Position numbers and translations under genes: made by a program. From positions 47,430 through 111,429 of the forward strand of contig NZ_BMRC01000030.1 of the NCBI RefSeq assembly GCF_014648435.1: DNA of 64,000 bases, written 5' to 3'. The notes beneath the pieces were generated by a model that worked only from the letters and a program-made list of their open reading frames with translations, was not told the origin of the DNA and made no database searches. Below are positions 8,092-17,483 of this stretch, one piece after another. The DNA is from Nonomuraea spiralis. GTDB lineage: Bacteria > Actinomycetota > Actinomycetes > Streptosporangiales > Streptosporangiaceae. How positions within the stretch are numbered: position 1 is the stretch's first letter; each line of letters begins with the position of its first letter.

Positions 8092-8670
8092 ATGAACGTC
8101 ACCGACACCGGGCCGCCGCGCAGCCAGCGCTTCGCCCACCTCTACGAGCAGACGTATGCCGCGTTGCTGCGGTTCGTCGAGCGTCGCGTCCACCCCTCCC
8201 ACGCCGAGGACGTGGTCGCCGACGTGTTCCTCGTCGCCTGGCGGCGCCTGGACGACGTGCCGCGTGCGGCGGACGAGGCGCGCGCCTGGCTGTTCGGCGT
8301 GGCGCACCGCACTCTCCGCAACGGGCTGCGGGCCGACCAGCGGCGGCAGGCGCTCACCGTCCGCATCGCCGACAGCCAGCTGACCGGCGCCGCGGCGGCC
8401 GGGCTGGACCCCGAACTGGTGGCACGCCGGCTCGACCTCGTTCAGGCGTGGCGGCGGCTCAGCCCGCGCCACCAGGAGACGCTCGCCTTGGCCGTGTGGG
8501 ACGGCCTCACCGCCCCACAGGCCGCGCGGGTGCTCGACATCACCCCCGTCGCGTTCCGGCTCAGGCTCGCCCGTGCCCGGCGTGCCCTGCGCCACCACGC
8601 CGACGCCGCCCCCGCCACTACGACCCAGCCCGTGGCGACCGCCACCGTGGACTCCCGGAGCATGCGATGA
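8092..8670 (+). CDS. ECF-type RNA polymerase sigma factor
   Basis: 192 residues. Sigma-70 region 2 covers residues about 12-85 (FAHLYEQTYAALLRFVERRV, HAEDVVADVFLVAWRRLDDV). Region 4 covers about 120-170 (LSPRHQETLALAVWDGLTAP followed by the HTH QAARVLDITPVAFRLRLARA). It ends in an Ala/Thr-rich tail. The stop overlaps the start of the next gene (ATGA), so the two are co-translated. In this arrangement the downstream membrane protein usually controls or answers to the sigma factor. Confidence 0.9.
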   Translation: MNVTDTGPPRSQRFAHLYEQTYAALLRFVERRVHPSHAEDVVADVFLVAWRRLDDVPRAADEARAWLFGVAHRTLRNGLRADQRRQALTVRIADSQLTGAAAAGLDPELVARRLDLVQAWRRLSPRHQETLALAVWDGLTAPQAARVLDITPVAFRLRLARARRALRHHADAAPATTTQPVATATVDSRSMR

Positions 8671-9551
8671 ACGACACCCTCGACCACGCCCTGCGCGGCC
8701 TCGACCCGGCCGTCACCCCCGCTGACCTGGACACCGGCACCGACCCCAAGGCTCGGGCCTTGCTGGCCAGGGTGATGGCCGCCGACCCCATGGGGGCGCC
8801 CGCACCGACGATCAGCAGCCCTCGCGTACTCACCGCCAGGCGTCTCACCGTCGCCGGCGCAGGAGTGGCCGCCGGCGTCGCGGCAGCGCTGCTGCTGCCC
8901 GGCGTGTTCGGCGGCGGCTCAGCGATGGCAGCGTGGACCGCGACGCCGCACACGGTGAGCGGTGACCGGGCCATCGACGCCCAGGAGAAGTGCCTCGACA
9001 ATGCCCAGGACACCGCCAAGCGCACAACCGGGCGCGACCTCGGCTTCCGGCCCGTGGTGACCGAGGGCCGGGGGCCATGGACGCTCGTCTACGTCAACGA
9101 CGGCAGCAGCCACCTGGCCGAGATCACCTGCCTGCTCCGCGACGGTGACCTCGTCGGCGCGCATGGCAGCGCGCCGGGGCCCGGCGCACAACCGCTTCCA
9201 CCGGTTCCCGCGGGGTCGGCGCGGGCCGTCCTCGGCTCGGTCCTGAGCACGAGCGAGGAGAGCGTGCGTACCGTGACCGGCAGAGTCGGTGCCGACGTGG
9301 TGGGCCTGGAGCTCTCCACGGAGGCGAAAGGCGACGTGACCGCGACCGTCACCGGCGGCTACTTCGCGGCCTGGTGGCCGGACGCACCGACGACGGAGGA
9401 GCGCGAGAACGCCTCACTTCGTGGCGGCGTCAAGAGCGTCACGGCGATCCTCCAGGACGGGTCGCGGCACAGCGTCCCCCTCGAGGAGCTCACCGGCCTG
9501 ACGAGCACGCAGCTGAACACACCGGCCACGGGCGGCTCCGCGCGCGACTGA
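8667..9551 (+). CDS. Membrane-anchored protein coupled to the ECF sigma factor
   Basis: 294 residues starting at the ATG inside the sigma-factor stop. A cytoplasmic N-terminal segment of about 57 residues is followed by one hydrophobic segment (residues about 58-82, LTVAGAGVAAGVAAALLLPG), then a roughly 210-residue extracellular domain with two cysteines. No zinc-binding anti-sigma HxxxCxxC motif is visible, so a classical ZAS anti-sigma role is not supported. The arrangement (sigma plus single-TM partner of this size) is common in Streptosporangiaceae-type genomes. Function unknown; it is probably a sensor or anti-sigma-like partner. Confidence 0.78.
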   Translation: MNDTLDHALRGLDPAVTPADLDTGTDPKARALLARVMAADPMGAPAPTISSPRVLTARRLTVAGAGVAAGVAAALLLPGVFGGGSAMAAWTATPHTVSGDRAIDAQEKCLDNAQDTAKRTTGRDLGFRPVVTEGRGPWTLVYVNDGSSHLAEITCLLRDGDLVGAHGSAPGPGAQPLPPVPAGSARAVLGSVLSTSEESVRTVTGRVGADVVGLELSTEAKGDVTATVTGGYFAAWWPDAPTTEERENASLRGGVKSVTAILQDGSRHSVPLEELTGLTSTQLNTPATGGSARD

Positions 9552-9565
9552 CCTGGCCGCCCGCG

Positions 9566-9595
9566 GCGGCGCCGGGCCTCACGGTCCGGCGCCGC
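9566..9595 (+). terminator. Hairpin terminator after the sigma/partner pair
   Basis: Perfect 10-bp stem GCGGCGCCGG (9566-9575) / CCGGCGCCGC (9586-9595) with a 10-base loop, 14 bases past the stop at 9551. There is no T-run. Confidence 0.6.
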
Positions 9596-9726
9596 GAAGC
9601 CACCGGCGCTGTGCTGCCCGGCAAGAAGAACGAGCGTCACCGGAATGCGGCAGAAACGGGCCGCAAGGCCGCGAAGCCGTATGAATCCAGTTGTGGCGGG
9701 ACTCATGCGCCTGGTGGGGTATCTGC

Positions 9727-10968
9727 ATGGACGGTGCTACTGAGCAGGTACAACGCGCGAGGACAGGAAAAGACAGCACGATCACGCGGCAACCGGCTCC
9801 ATGGCACAAGCCGGCGGTGCTCGGGGCCCTGATGCTGGCCGCCCTCACCTTCAACACCGCGGAGAACCTGCCGGTCGGCCTTTTGGAGCTCATCTCCGAC
9901 GACCTTCGGGTGTCCCTGTCAGCGGTTGGCCTTCTGGTCACTGGTTACGGCGTGACGGTGGCCGTCGCATCCGTGCCGATTACCCACGTCGTGCGGGCCG
10001 TGCCCCGACGTCATGTGCTTACGGGACTGCTTGCCGCGCTCGTGGTGTCCAGTCTCGTTGCCGCGCTGGCCCCCTCTTACTGGCTGCTCCTCGGGGCGCG
10101 GCTGCTTACCGCGTTCGCCCAGGCGCTGTTCTGGGCCGTGATGGGGCCGGTCGCGGTGGGTCTGTTCGCGCCCGAGGTCCGGGGGCGTGTGGTCGGAGCG
10201 CTATCCGTGGCCGGTTCGCTCGCCCTTGTGCTTGGTGTTCCCGCTGGGACGTGGCTGGGCCGGCAGAGCACCTGGCAGGTGCCCATCGCCATGCTGGCGG
10301 CGCTGGGGCTGGTCTCTCTGGTGACGATCGCCGTTCTGCTGCCGACTTCGCGTCCGGAAGAAGAGCCCGCCGCCTACGCGACCGGCCCCGACGTGCGGCG
10401 GTTCGGGACGGTGCTGGCGGCCGGAGCCTTGTCCGCCGCCGGGGCGTTCACGGGATACACCTACATCGTGACGTTCCTGGGCGACGTGAGCGGGTTCTCC
10501 CCCCACGCGGTCAGCGCCCTGTTCGTGGTTTTCGGTGTCGCGTGCCTGGCCGGGGTGAGCATCACCGGGGTGTTCCTGGACCGCTTTCCGCAGTCCGCGT
10601 TGGCCACCGCCGTGGCCACGCAGGCGGTGGGCATGCTCGGCCTGTACGCGTTCGGCGCTCACCCGGTGGCGGCGGTGGTGTTCCTTGCGCTGATGGGCGG
10701 CGCACTCGGCCCGGTGTTCATGGCCACGCAGAACGCGATGCTGCACTGTGCGCCGGGCCGCACGGACATCGCCTTCGCGGCGAACTCCGGTGCTTACAAC
10801 GCCGGGATCGCGGCGGGTGCCGCACTTGGGGGACTGGTCCTGTCGCTCGCCGATGTACGGAGCGCATTCCTCGCCGGCGGGCTGCTGACCGTCGGGTCCT
10901 GCGCGGTCCTACTCGGCGGGCATCTGCTGCGTGGGCGCCGCCGTCCAGAACGCTCAACACGTCGATGA
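9727..10968 (+). CDS. MFS transporter, DHA1 (drug/sugar efflux) type
   Basis: 413 residues with about 12 hydrophobic segments. The ATG at 9727 is preferred over the upstream 9691 start because a GGTGGGG ribosome site precedes it. Typical DHA1 features are NTAENLPVGLLELISDDLRV in TM1, the VTGYGVTV segment, motif-A-like residues before VLTGLLAALVV, and the antiporter-like SLALVLGVPAGTWLGRQSTW in TM5. AraJ-like arabinose/chloramphenicol exporters are its nearest functional class, and substrates cannot be predicted. It stands alone with no local regulator. Confidence 0.88.
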   Translation: MDGATEQVQRARTGKDSTITRQPAPWHKPAVLGALMLAALTFNTAENLPVGLLELISDDLRVSLSAVGLLVTGYGVTVAVASVPITHVVRAVPRRHVLTGLLAALVVSSLVAALAPSYWLLLGARLLTAFAQALFWAVMGPVAVGLFAPEVRGRVVGALSVAGSLALVLGVPAGTWLGRQSTWQVPIAMLAALGLVSLVTIAVLLPTSRPEEEPAAYATGPDVRRFGTVLAAGALSAAGAFTGYTYIVTFLGDVSGFSPHAVSALFVVFGVACLAGVSITGVFLDRFPQSALATAVATQAVGMLGLYAFGAHPVAAVVFLALMGGALGPVFMATQNAMLHCAPGRTDIAFAANSGAYNAGIAAGAALGGLVLSLADVRSAFLAGGLLTVGSCAVLLGGHLLRGRRRPERSTRR

Positions 10969-11852
10969 GGGACGCCGACAGGCGGGAACAGGATCCGCGG
11001 GTGGGGCAGCTGCTGATCGGACTCAGCTTGGCCGGCCCGGCCAGGCCGGTGTTGACCTCGGTCCGGTCCCGCGTGGCCGGGTCCGTGCTTGGCTAATGGA
11101 GTCCAAGGTCAGGTGGGCCGGCCTCAGCAGCCTCCGGCGCAGCCGCCCCACCTCGACACCGGTTCGCGCGGCGAGCCTACGCACGACGGCCGTGCGGCCG
11201 GACCCGGCCGCCGGTTGGAGGAGATCTGCGACGATCTCGTCGCGCGCAGACGACACCGAACCCCCCACCAGGATGCGTGGGCGACCGCAGTCCACGGCCA
11301 TACCGGACGAGCGGGCCACGCCGCTCGGCTCCTCGCCCGCCTCCACGACACCATGCGCGCCTGGGCCCGGACCAGCCTGCTCAGGCAGACACAGGGGCCA
11401 GAGGCCGGCCTGCTCCCGCCGCAACCGCAACTACCGCGGGAGCGTCGCCCTTCCGTGGGACAGATGTCGCTCCGCGCATCGGCCTGCGTCCGTGCGCCGG
11501 CGTCACGTTCGAGACGGTGGCTCGCCTGCCCATCGCCACATTGGGCCTGGAACCGCCGGGTGATGATCTCCGGATTGCCGCATCCGTTCAGGGCTCCCGA
11601 GCCCGCCGAATGGTCGGCGCCCGCGCAGGCGATCGCGTCCGTGGTGCTCGGGCTGCCGGAAGCCGGCCCCGAGGTGGGATGGACCGACGAACATGAGCGC
11701 TCGGTCGCGGCCGCTCTGCGAAGCGGGCGGTGGGCGGCGAGCTGACAGCCGCCGCGCGGGGGCCTGGCCGGGACGGGCGTGTGATCGGTGGTTGTCGCCG
11801 GTCAGACTGCCGGGTACCACGGCGACCTGACCGGCTCGGCTTGACGGCGGGG
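10969..11852. other. 884-base stretch without a recognisable gene
   Basis: Open frames occur on both strands (the longest at 11089-11745 plus and 11023-11430 minus) but are low-complexity Arg/Pro/Gly-rich. The most protein-like piece is the end of the plus frame, about 11562-11745 (IASVVLGLPEAGPEVGWTDE, then HERSVAAALRSGRW). It matches no family I recognise and may be the tail of a decayed gene. Confidence 0.4.
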
Positions 11853-13298
11853 TCAGCCGATGCGGCGCTTCTCGTACTCGTCGATGGCCTTGCCCAGCTT
11901 CGCCAGGCGCTCAGTGAACCAGACGTTCTCCGCGCCTGTCGCGGGACGGTTCGGGTCGACGTACTGGTAGCCGAGGTTGGAGAACAGGGCGACGACGTAG
12001 GTGCGGCCGCCCTTGCCGGGCAGGGCCTTCACGATCCCCGCGTCGGCGCCGGAGTTGTTCACCCAGCCGTTCTTGTGGGCGTAGGTCACCTCGGCCTTCT
12101 GGTCGCACGGTCGCACGTCGCGGCCGTAGGAGATGCCCTGGCCGGGAATCGTCACGGTGCCGTCGGCGCCGAGCCACCGCGAGGGCGTGAGCTGCGGGAT
12201 GCCGGGGGAGGGATAGTCCGCGCCGCACCAGTTGGTGGTGGAGAGGGTGACGTTCATGCCCTGCTCGGCCAGCCTGCTCCTGAAGAACGTGCGGGAGGCG
12301 TCGCTCAGGACGTCGGCCGTGACCGCGGTGCCGCCCGGAGTCTTCCACAAGGTGCCCGCCCCGCCGTTGACCAGTGTCAGCAGCTTCGCGGTGTCGAGCG
12401 ACGTCATGGTGACGGGGTTGCCCCATCGCGCGCCGTTGTCGGGGTTGGTGTTCTTGAGCTGGAGCGTCTCCAGGCCGAGGTCCTGGAAGGTCTGGTTGAG
12501 GCCGTTCACCGCGCCCTTGTCGTGCAGCAGCTTGACCATGGCGCAGGCGGAGGCGTTGGACGACCAGGTGAGCGCAGAGTCGAGGAAGTTGCGGACCGTG
12601 TCGCTGCGGGCGGGGCCGCACAACGAGCTGACCGTGACCGGCTGGTAGGCGTAGGTGTCGTCGAGCGAGATCTGGCCCGCGTCCACCAATCGCAGCACCC
12701 CGAAGCCCACCATCAGCTTCAGGACGGAGGCGGGGTAGGGGCTCATGAAGTCGATGGGGGCGTTCTCGCGGCCCGGCAGGATGTCGATGCTGCCTTGGCC
12801 GCGGTTGGCGTACCAGCCGGCGTCGTCCCACTGCCGCCAGCGGACGGCCGAAGTGCGCAGCTTGTCGTCCATCGGGACGATCTTGCCCTCCGGGTACTGC
12901 GGGCTCATCAGCACGGTGCCGGAGGACAGGGGGCGGCCGAGCCTGTCCAGCTCGATGACGGTCAGGTCGATCTGGGGCTGCTGCGTGATCGGCGCGGCGG
13001 CCGCGGTGGCCGCGCGCAGGTCCGCCTTCTGCGGGACTTGCTTCGCCTCCTTGGCGGCGCCCTCCCGCCGCAGTGCGTCCAGGTCGGTCGCACTCGTCGG
13101 CGGGCTGGTGTCCAGGACCTGCTCGAACCGCTGACGGCCGAGCGCCTGTTGCAGGAAGTACGCCAGCGCGCTTCCGGAACCGTTGTCCGCCTCCGCATTC
13201 GCAGGGTTCGGCACGACGAGGCCGCCCAGCAGCACGGCTGTGGTGGCGAGCCCGGACAGGACACGCCTCGGACGACTTGTTGATCTAGTCAGAATCAC
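11853..13298 (-). CDS. Secreted serine hydrolase (class A beta-lactamase/D,D-peptidase fold)
   Basis: 481 residues with a Sec signal peptide (residues about 10-36, VLSGLATTAVLLGGLVVPNP then ANA). The SxxK motif is S191-V-L-K194 (PASVLKLMVG), the second motif lies in TWSSNASACAMV, and the KTG position reads HKNGW. The C-terminal region ends in KRRIG. The overall plan fits penicillin-recognising serine hydrolases, but the altered third motif makes beta-lactam resistance unlikely. A cell-wall or unknown peptide/ester role is more probable. The GTG start at 13298 lies inside an inverted repeat (see regulatory entry). Confidence 0.82.
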   Translation of the reverse strand: MILTRSTSRPRRVLSGLATTAVLLGGLVVPNPANAEADNGSGSALAYFLQQALGRQRFEQVLDTSPPTSATDLDALRREGAAKEAKQVPQKADLRAATAAAAPITQQPQIDLTVIELDRLGRPLSSGTVLMSPQYPEGKIVPMDDKLRTSAVRWRQWDDAGWYANRGQGSIDILPGRENAPIDFMSPYPASVLKLMVGFGVLRLVDAGQISLDDTYAYQPVTVSSLCGPARSDTVRNFLDSALTWSSNASACAMVKLLHDKGAVNGLNQTFQDLGLETLQLKNTNPDNGARWGNPVTMTSLDTAKLLTLVNGGAGTLWKTPGGTAVTADVLSDASRTFFRSRLAEQGMNVTLSTTNWCGADYPSPGIPQLTPSRWLGADGTVTIPGQGISYGRDVRPCDQKAEVTYAHKNGWVNNSGADAGIVKALPGKGGRTYVVALFSNLGYQYVDPNRPATGAENVWFTERLAKLGKAIDEYEKRRIG

Positions 13299-13317
13299 TA
13301 GATCACCTTAGTCAGAA
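13281..13317 (-). promoter_or_regulatory. Inverted and direct repeats over the serine hydrolase start
   Basis: TGATCTAGT (13281-13289) and ACTAGATCA (13297-13305) form a perfect 9-bp inverted repeat with a 7-base loop. It covers the GTG start (13296-13298) and the AAGGTG ribosome-site-like stretch. TAGTCAGAA is also directly repeated at 13286-13294 and 13309-13317, 23 bases apart. It could be an operator or an RNA hairpin hiding the start. Confidence 0.5.
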
Positions 13318-13519
13318 ATGATCTCTGTTATCTGGCAGTTATGAAAGATTTCACAATAAGTCACGACTCGTGATCATCCGATCGCAGGCGGGCGATGCCA
13401 TCGGGCCTGCCGGCCCGCACCTCCGAACCACCACCCGCGCCCTCCCGGACACCGCATCCACACCGCATCCACACCGCAAGGAACGCCCAGCGCGATCCGC
13501 ACCAGGCAGCGCCCGGCAG

Positions 13520-14186
13520 TGGTCGGGCCGGACGATCAAGGAGCACCGCCGGCAGATCCGGACGGCGTTCGGGACATGGCCGGCGACGGAGGCCGATGAG
13601 GTGCGATGGACCCGGTGACCGGCTGAGGAGATCTGCCCGAGGATGTGGAGTCTCCGCCCCGGGGCAGGTGGAGCGAGTGGTGGAGGCGGCGCTGCGCCGG
13701 TTCGAGAGCGCGTTCGTCCGGCAGGCGGTGACGGCGCCGGGGCCCGGGATCTGCGGGGATGTGCTCGCCTCGCTGTCGCTGACCGACCCGGTCGAACGCC
13801 ATCTGGACGCCAAGCTGCTGGCGCTGGACGCGGCGTGGAAGCAGATGGCCGGCCGTTCCGAAGAAGCCGGTGACGACGCCTTGGTGCGGGTGGTCACCCC
13901 GGCCGACGGGCACGCCCGGTTGTCGGTGGAAAAGCTCGGCGCGCTCGGCGAGAGCGCGTCGCTGACGTGGCTGCGCGCGGCCTGCCAGGCGATGTTGCCC
14001 CGCATCGACCTACCCGAGCTGCTGCTGGAGGTGTACTCCTGGACCGGGTTTCTGGACGCTTACGTACATCCGGCCGACATCTCCACCCGCATGCACGAGC
14101 TGTCGATGAGCGCGCGGGCGCGAACCGCTTCGTCGGTACGGGCGAAGCCGGTGAAGCCTTCGCGGAGGAAGCGCGGCGTCCGATGA
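13520..14186 (+). pseudogene. Tn3-family transposase N-terminal/linker remnant
   Basis: An initial frame (about 13525-13618) encodes GRTIKEHRRQIRTAFGTWPA then TEADEVRWTR, the DUF4158-like DNA-binding start of Tn3 TnpA proteins. After a frame change, about 13670-14165 encodes VERVVEAALRRFESAFVRQA and LPRIDLPELLLEVYSWTGFL with DAYVHPADIS, the linker of actinobacterial Tn3 transposases. The DDE catalytic C-terminal half is missing. No terminal inverted repeats were found. It is a dead element. Confidence 0.72.
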
Positions 14187-14260
14187 ATCAGGATGCAACC
14201 GGCGAGCGACCTTCGGGATAGAGGAAGTAGTCAAGCACCCCGAACACGGAGGAGTCGCTC

Positions 14261-14302
14261 ATGAAGGGACGCACCGCACCATGCCTACGGCGAGAGCGGT
14301 GA
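14261..14302 (+). CDS. 13-codon leader ORF overlapping the sigma gene start
   Basis: An ATG at 14261 has a strong ribosome site GGAGGAG (14248-14254) six bases upstream and encodes MKGRTAPCLRRER before a TGA at 14300. Its stop overlaps a GTG (14299) in the sigma-factor frame, while the annotated ATG at 14281 has no ribosome site of its own. This suggests translational coupling through a short leader peptide. The ORF is short, so chance cannot be excluded. Confidence 0.4.
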   Translation: MKGRTAPCLRRER

Positions 14303-14865
14303 GTCGCCCCGCGGAGAAGCTCGACGATTCGCAGATCGTCGCCGCCTCTTTGGAAGACCCGGAGAAATTCGGCGAGCTGTTCCGCCGCCACTCGCCGCGA
14401 CTGCACGCCTATGTCAAGCGTCGCCTCGGGCGCGCTCTGGCCGATGACGTGGTGGCGGAGGCCTTCGCTACCGCGTTCCGCCAGCGGGAGCGGTACGACG
14501 GGCAGGCGGAGTTCACGGCGTGGCTCTGGGGGATCGCCGGCAATCTGATCGCCAAGCACTATCGGCAGGAGACTCGGATGTATCGGGCCTTCGCCCGAAC
14601 GGGGGTGGACCCCGCGGAGGACGGCGTCGCCGAGTTGGTCAGCGATCGCGTGGCCGCCGCGGCGCACGCCCCTCGGCTGACCAAGGCACTGGCCTCGCTC
14701 GGCTCCCAGGACCGCGACGTCGTTCTGCTGCTGGCCTGGGGCGAACTGTCGTATGCCGAGATCGCAGCGATCTTGGATCTACCCCTCGGCACCGTCAAGG
14801 CCAAGATTCACCGGGCTCGGATGAAGCTCCGCAAAGCCCTCCCCGAGGAGAAGAACGATGGATGA
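14281..14865 (+). CDS. ECF-type RNA polymerase sigma factor
   Basis: 194 residues. Region 2 spans about 30-100 (FGELFRRHSPRLHAYVKRRL, DDVVAEAFATAFRQRERYDG, TAWLWGIAGNLIAKHYRQ). Region 4 spans about 135-190 (LASLGSQDRDVVLLLAWGEL, SYAEIAAILDLPLGTVKAKI). The start may be the ATG at 14281 or the GTG at 14299, which overlaps the stop of a short leader ORF. The gene overlaps the CU044_5270-type gene by 8 bases, so the pair forms an operon. Confidence 0.9.
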   Translation: MPTARAVSRPAEKLDDSQIVAASLEDPEKFGELFRRHSPRLHAYVKRRLGRALADDVVAEAFATAFRQRERYDGQAEFTAWLWGIAGNLIAKHYRQETRMYRAFARTGVDPAEDGVAELVSDRVAAAAHAPRLTKALASLGSQDRDVVLLLAWGELSYAEIAAILDLPLGTVKAKIHRARMKLRKALPEEKNDG

Positions 14866-16048
14866 ACTCGACGCGCTGCGGCAGATGCGGACGGCACTCG
14901 CGCGTGAGGAGAGCCCGGACGAGCTCGCCCTGCGTACCGACTGGCGCCGGTCCGCCGCTCGGCCACGCGCCCGTCGCGCCTTCCGGGTGCCGCTGGTGAG
15001 CATCGTGGCGACGGCCGCCCTGGCCGCGGGGACCGTGGTCGCCGTCTCGCTGGCCTCGGACGGGGATCAGGTCGCTCCCGGCGGCGTAAGCCCTCGGATG
15101 CCGGGAAACGCCCTGCTGGTGGCCGCCACCAACGTGCAGAAGGGGCCGACCGGCACGTACTGGCACACCACCCGCATCGCCGGAAAGATCTACGCGGTCG
15201 GCGAGAGCGCGGCCGGGCACTACAAGTTCGAGTCGAGGATGCGGTACGACGACTGGACCGACCGCAGCGGGAAGGGGTGCCTCGCCCACGAGGACCTGCC
15301 CGCCCGCCCGTGGACGGACGGCGACAGGCAGAAGTGGGTGGCGGCGGGTGCCCCCAAGACGGTGCGGGTCGCGACCGAGGATGGGCCGGGTTATCTGTTC
15401 ACGGAAAGCGTGAAGAGGAAGCAGACGTGCCGCAGCGTCGGCGATCGGGGCTTCTTCGGCATGACACCGCGGCAGCTGGCCGAGCTGCCGGCCCAGCCCG
15501 AGCAGTTGAAGGATGCCCTGTTGGATATCGAGGGCAATTGGGAGGCATATGCCCCGAAGGTCACGAAGCAGCCGATACGGGCGCTTCGGGGTGACCGGCG
15601 CGTCCGGGCGCTGAGCGATGTGGCCGGAAAACTGCTGGCTGAAGCGATCGTGCCGCCGGAAGTCCGGGCGGCCGCGTTCCGGATGCTCGCCACGCTGCCC
15701 GGCGTCAAGGCCGGGGGCGAGACGACCGATCCGCTGGGCCGCAGCGGAGTGGTGATCTCCCTGCCCCTGGAGACCACGATCCCCCTTGGTCTCTTCAGCG
15801 CCCCCAAGCAGCTTGGCACGTACCGGCGCCAGTGGATCATCGATCCCGGCAAGGGGACGCTCCTGGCCGTGCGGGACCTCGTGGCGACGCCTCCGCACGG
15901 CTCGCGGGAGCTTCCCCCCGGGGACGATGGCAAGCCTCGTCGCCTGACGGTCGGTGATCAGCCTGATCGGTTCCACAAGCCGGGGGAGGTCTCCGGGTAC
16001 GAGACGTACGAGGTCGCCGAGTGGACCGACACGGCGCCGGACTTCTGA
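14858..16048 (+). CDS. CU044_5270 family membrane protein
   Basis: 396 residues. A short cytosolic N-terminus (MDELDALRQMRTALAREESP) is followed by a single TM segment at about residues 45-68 (VPLVSIVATAALAAGTVVAV), then an extracellular domain of about 325 residues. Its pattern (NVQKGPTGTYWHTTRIAG, GFFGMTPRQLAELPAQPEQL) matches the CU044_5270 family, which is regularly encoded after ECF sigma genes in Streptosporangiales. The role is unproven, possibly sensing or modulating the sigma factor. The gene overlaps the sigma gene. Confidence 0.85.
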   Translation: MDELDALRQMRTALAREESPDELALRTDWRRSAARPRARRAFRVPLVSIVATAALAAGTVVAVSLASDGDQVAPGGVSPRMPGNALLVAATNVQKGPTGTYWHTTRIAGKIYAVGESAAGHYKFESRMRYDDWTDRSGKGCLAHEDLPARPWTDGDRQKWVAAGAPKTVRVATEDGPGYLFTESVKRKQTCRSVGDRGFFGMTPRQLAELPAQPEQLKDALLDIEGNWEAYAPKVTKQPIRALRGDRRVRALSDVAGKLLAEAIVPPEVRAAAFRMLATLPGVKAGGETTDPLGRSGVVISLPLETTIPLGLFSAPKQLGTYRRQWIIDPGKGTLLAVRDLVATPPHGSRELPPGDDGKPRRLTVGDQPDRFHKPGEVSGYETYEVAEWTDTAPDF

Positions 16049-16236
16049 CGTTCACCCTCTCGTACGCGATGGCCTGACCCGCCAAGGCCCGAGGTGTGTG
16101 ACCGTCCCTGCTCTGGTGGGGTGACGGTGGGCGCGCCTGGGGCATGCCATGAGATGTCCCGATCACGGCAGGTAGACGCCAGGAGCGGCAGCGGGCCTTG
16201 GACTTCCAGCCGCCCTGACCTCAGCCTTGAAGCTCT

Positions 16237-17346
16237 CTAAGGGCACAGCGCGGAGGTCAGCAGGGTCATGGCCGCCTGATGAGGGTCGCCGGAGAACGGG
16301 GTGATCGACAATGTGACCTGCCGCGAACCGTCGGCCGAGTTGAACGCCACCGTGAGGTAGCCCGGGGCGCCGCCGCCGTGGCCGTACGCAGTGCCGCAGG
16401 GAAGGGGCGCCAGCTCCAGCCCGAGCCCGTACCCCTCGGTCGTGCCGGGATCCTTCATCTCCTTCAGCAGACCAGGGCGGAGCAGCTTGCCCTGGAACAG
16501 GGCGCGGTAGAACCGGTTGATGTCCCCGGTGGTGGAGATGATCTCGCCCGCCGCATTGGCCATCGTGGGATTGAACCGTGTGACGTCAACGGGGACGACC
16601 CTGCCACCCTTGGTGACCGGCACATAGGCGTGGGCGTGCGGGCCGTACACCTCCGGTGAGGCTCCCGGCACGCGGGTGTGCCGCAGGCCGAGCGGCCGCA
16701 GGATCCGCTCCCTGATCTCTGTCGCGTACGGCCTGCCGGTGACCTTCTCGATCAGCATGCCGAGCACGATGTAGTTGGTGTTGGAGTACCTGTACTCGGA
16801 CCCGGGTGGGAAGTCGCGCGGGAGCTTTTCCGCTCTTTCCACCAGTTCGCGTGCCGACCAGGTGCGGTAGCGCTCCTTGGGAATGCCCGCCTCGTCCATC
16901 ATGCCCGTCGAGTACTCGGGAAGGCCGCTGGTGTTCTGGAGGAGGTGCCTGATCGTGATGTCGGCGCCCTTGTCCACGAGCTTCGGCAGCCACTGCTCCA
17001 CACTGTCGGACAGGTGCAGCTTTCCCTCTCCCACCAGTTGAAGCACCGCGGTCGCCGTGAACGACTTGGTCACGCTCCCGGCCCGGAAGCGCCCGTCCAC
17101 CGGGGCCGGCTGGGCATTGTCCATCTTCGCCCTGCCGCTGGCGGCTCGCCAGGTCCTGTCCCCGTCGCGAACCTCGGCGATCGCGGCGACCGCACCGCCT
17201 GCGACGACCTTGTCCAGCATCGCCTGCAAACCCGGCCGACCGCTCGGGCTCGCGTCTGCCGCCGCGGTGGCGGTCACGGCGGGCGTTGCCGACAACGACA
17301 CGGTCAAGCACGCCACGACGGCCGCGCTGGTGCGTCTTCCCTTCAC
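16237..17346 (-). CDS. Secreted serine hydrolase, class C beta-lactamase/D-Ala-D-Ala carboxypeptidase family
   Basis: 369 residues with a signal peptide ending near residue 30 (SATPAVTATAAADA). The SxxK motif is S91-V-T-K94 (RAGSVTKSFTATAV), the YxN motif is in YRYSNTNYIVLG, and the third motif is HGGGAPGY. This set is diagnostic of the Beta-lactamase (PF00144) family of D-alanyl carboxypeptidases and esterases. It probably acts outside the cell on peptidoglycan stems or small esters. It is monocistronic; no ribosome site stronger than that at the ATG is seen. Confidence 0.88.
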   Translation of the reverse strand: MKGRRTSAAVVACLTVSLSATPAVTATAAADASPSGRPGLQAMLDKVVAGGAVAAIAEVRDGDRTWRAASGRAKMDNAQPAPVDGRFRAGSVTKSFTATAVLQLVGEGKLHLSDSVEQWLPKLVDKGADITIRHLLQNTSGLPEYSTGMMDEAGIPKERYRTWSARELVERAEKLPRDFPPGSEYRYSNTNYIVLGMLIEKVTGRPYATEIRERILRPLGLRHTRVPGASPEVYGPHAHAYVPVTKGGRVVPVDVTRFNPTMANAAGEIISTTGDINRFYRALFQGKLLRPGLLKEMKDPGTTEGYGLGLELAPLPCGTAYGHGGGAPGYLTVAFNSADGSRQVTLSITPFSGDPHQAAMTLLTSALCP

Positions 17347-17483
17347 GTTGCTCCTCCGATTCGCGGAGTCCGGCTCTCGGTCTCCGCCGTACCAAGATCC
17401 GGCACGAGAGGGCGGTACGGCGTCGGAGTTGTCCCCTACGGAAACCCTGATTCCACACGGGCGATTTCCGACTTGGGAAGGAC

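Noticed and set aside
8081..8095. Four-codon ORF overlapping the first ECF sigma start
   Set aside because: It has no convincing ribosome site and is too short to separate from chance, unlike the 14261 leader.
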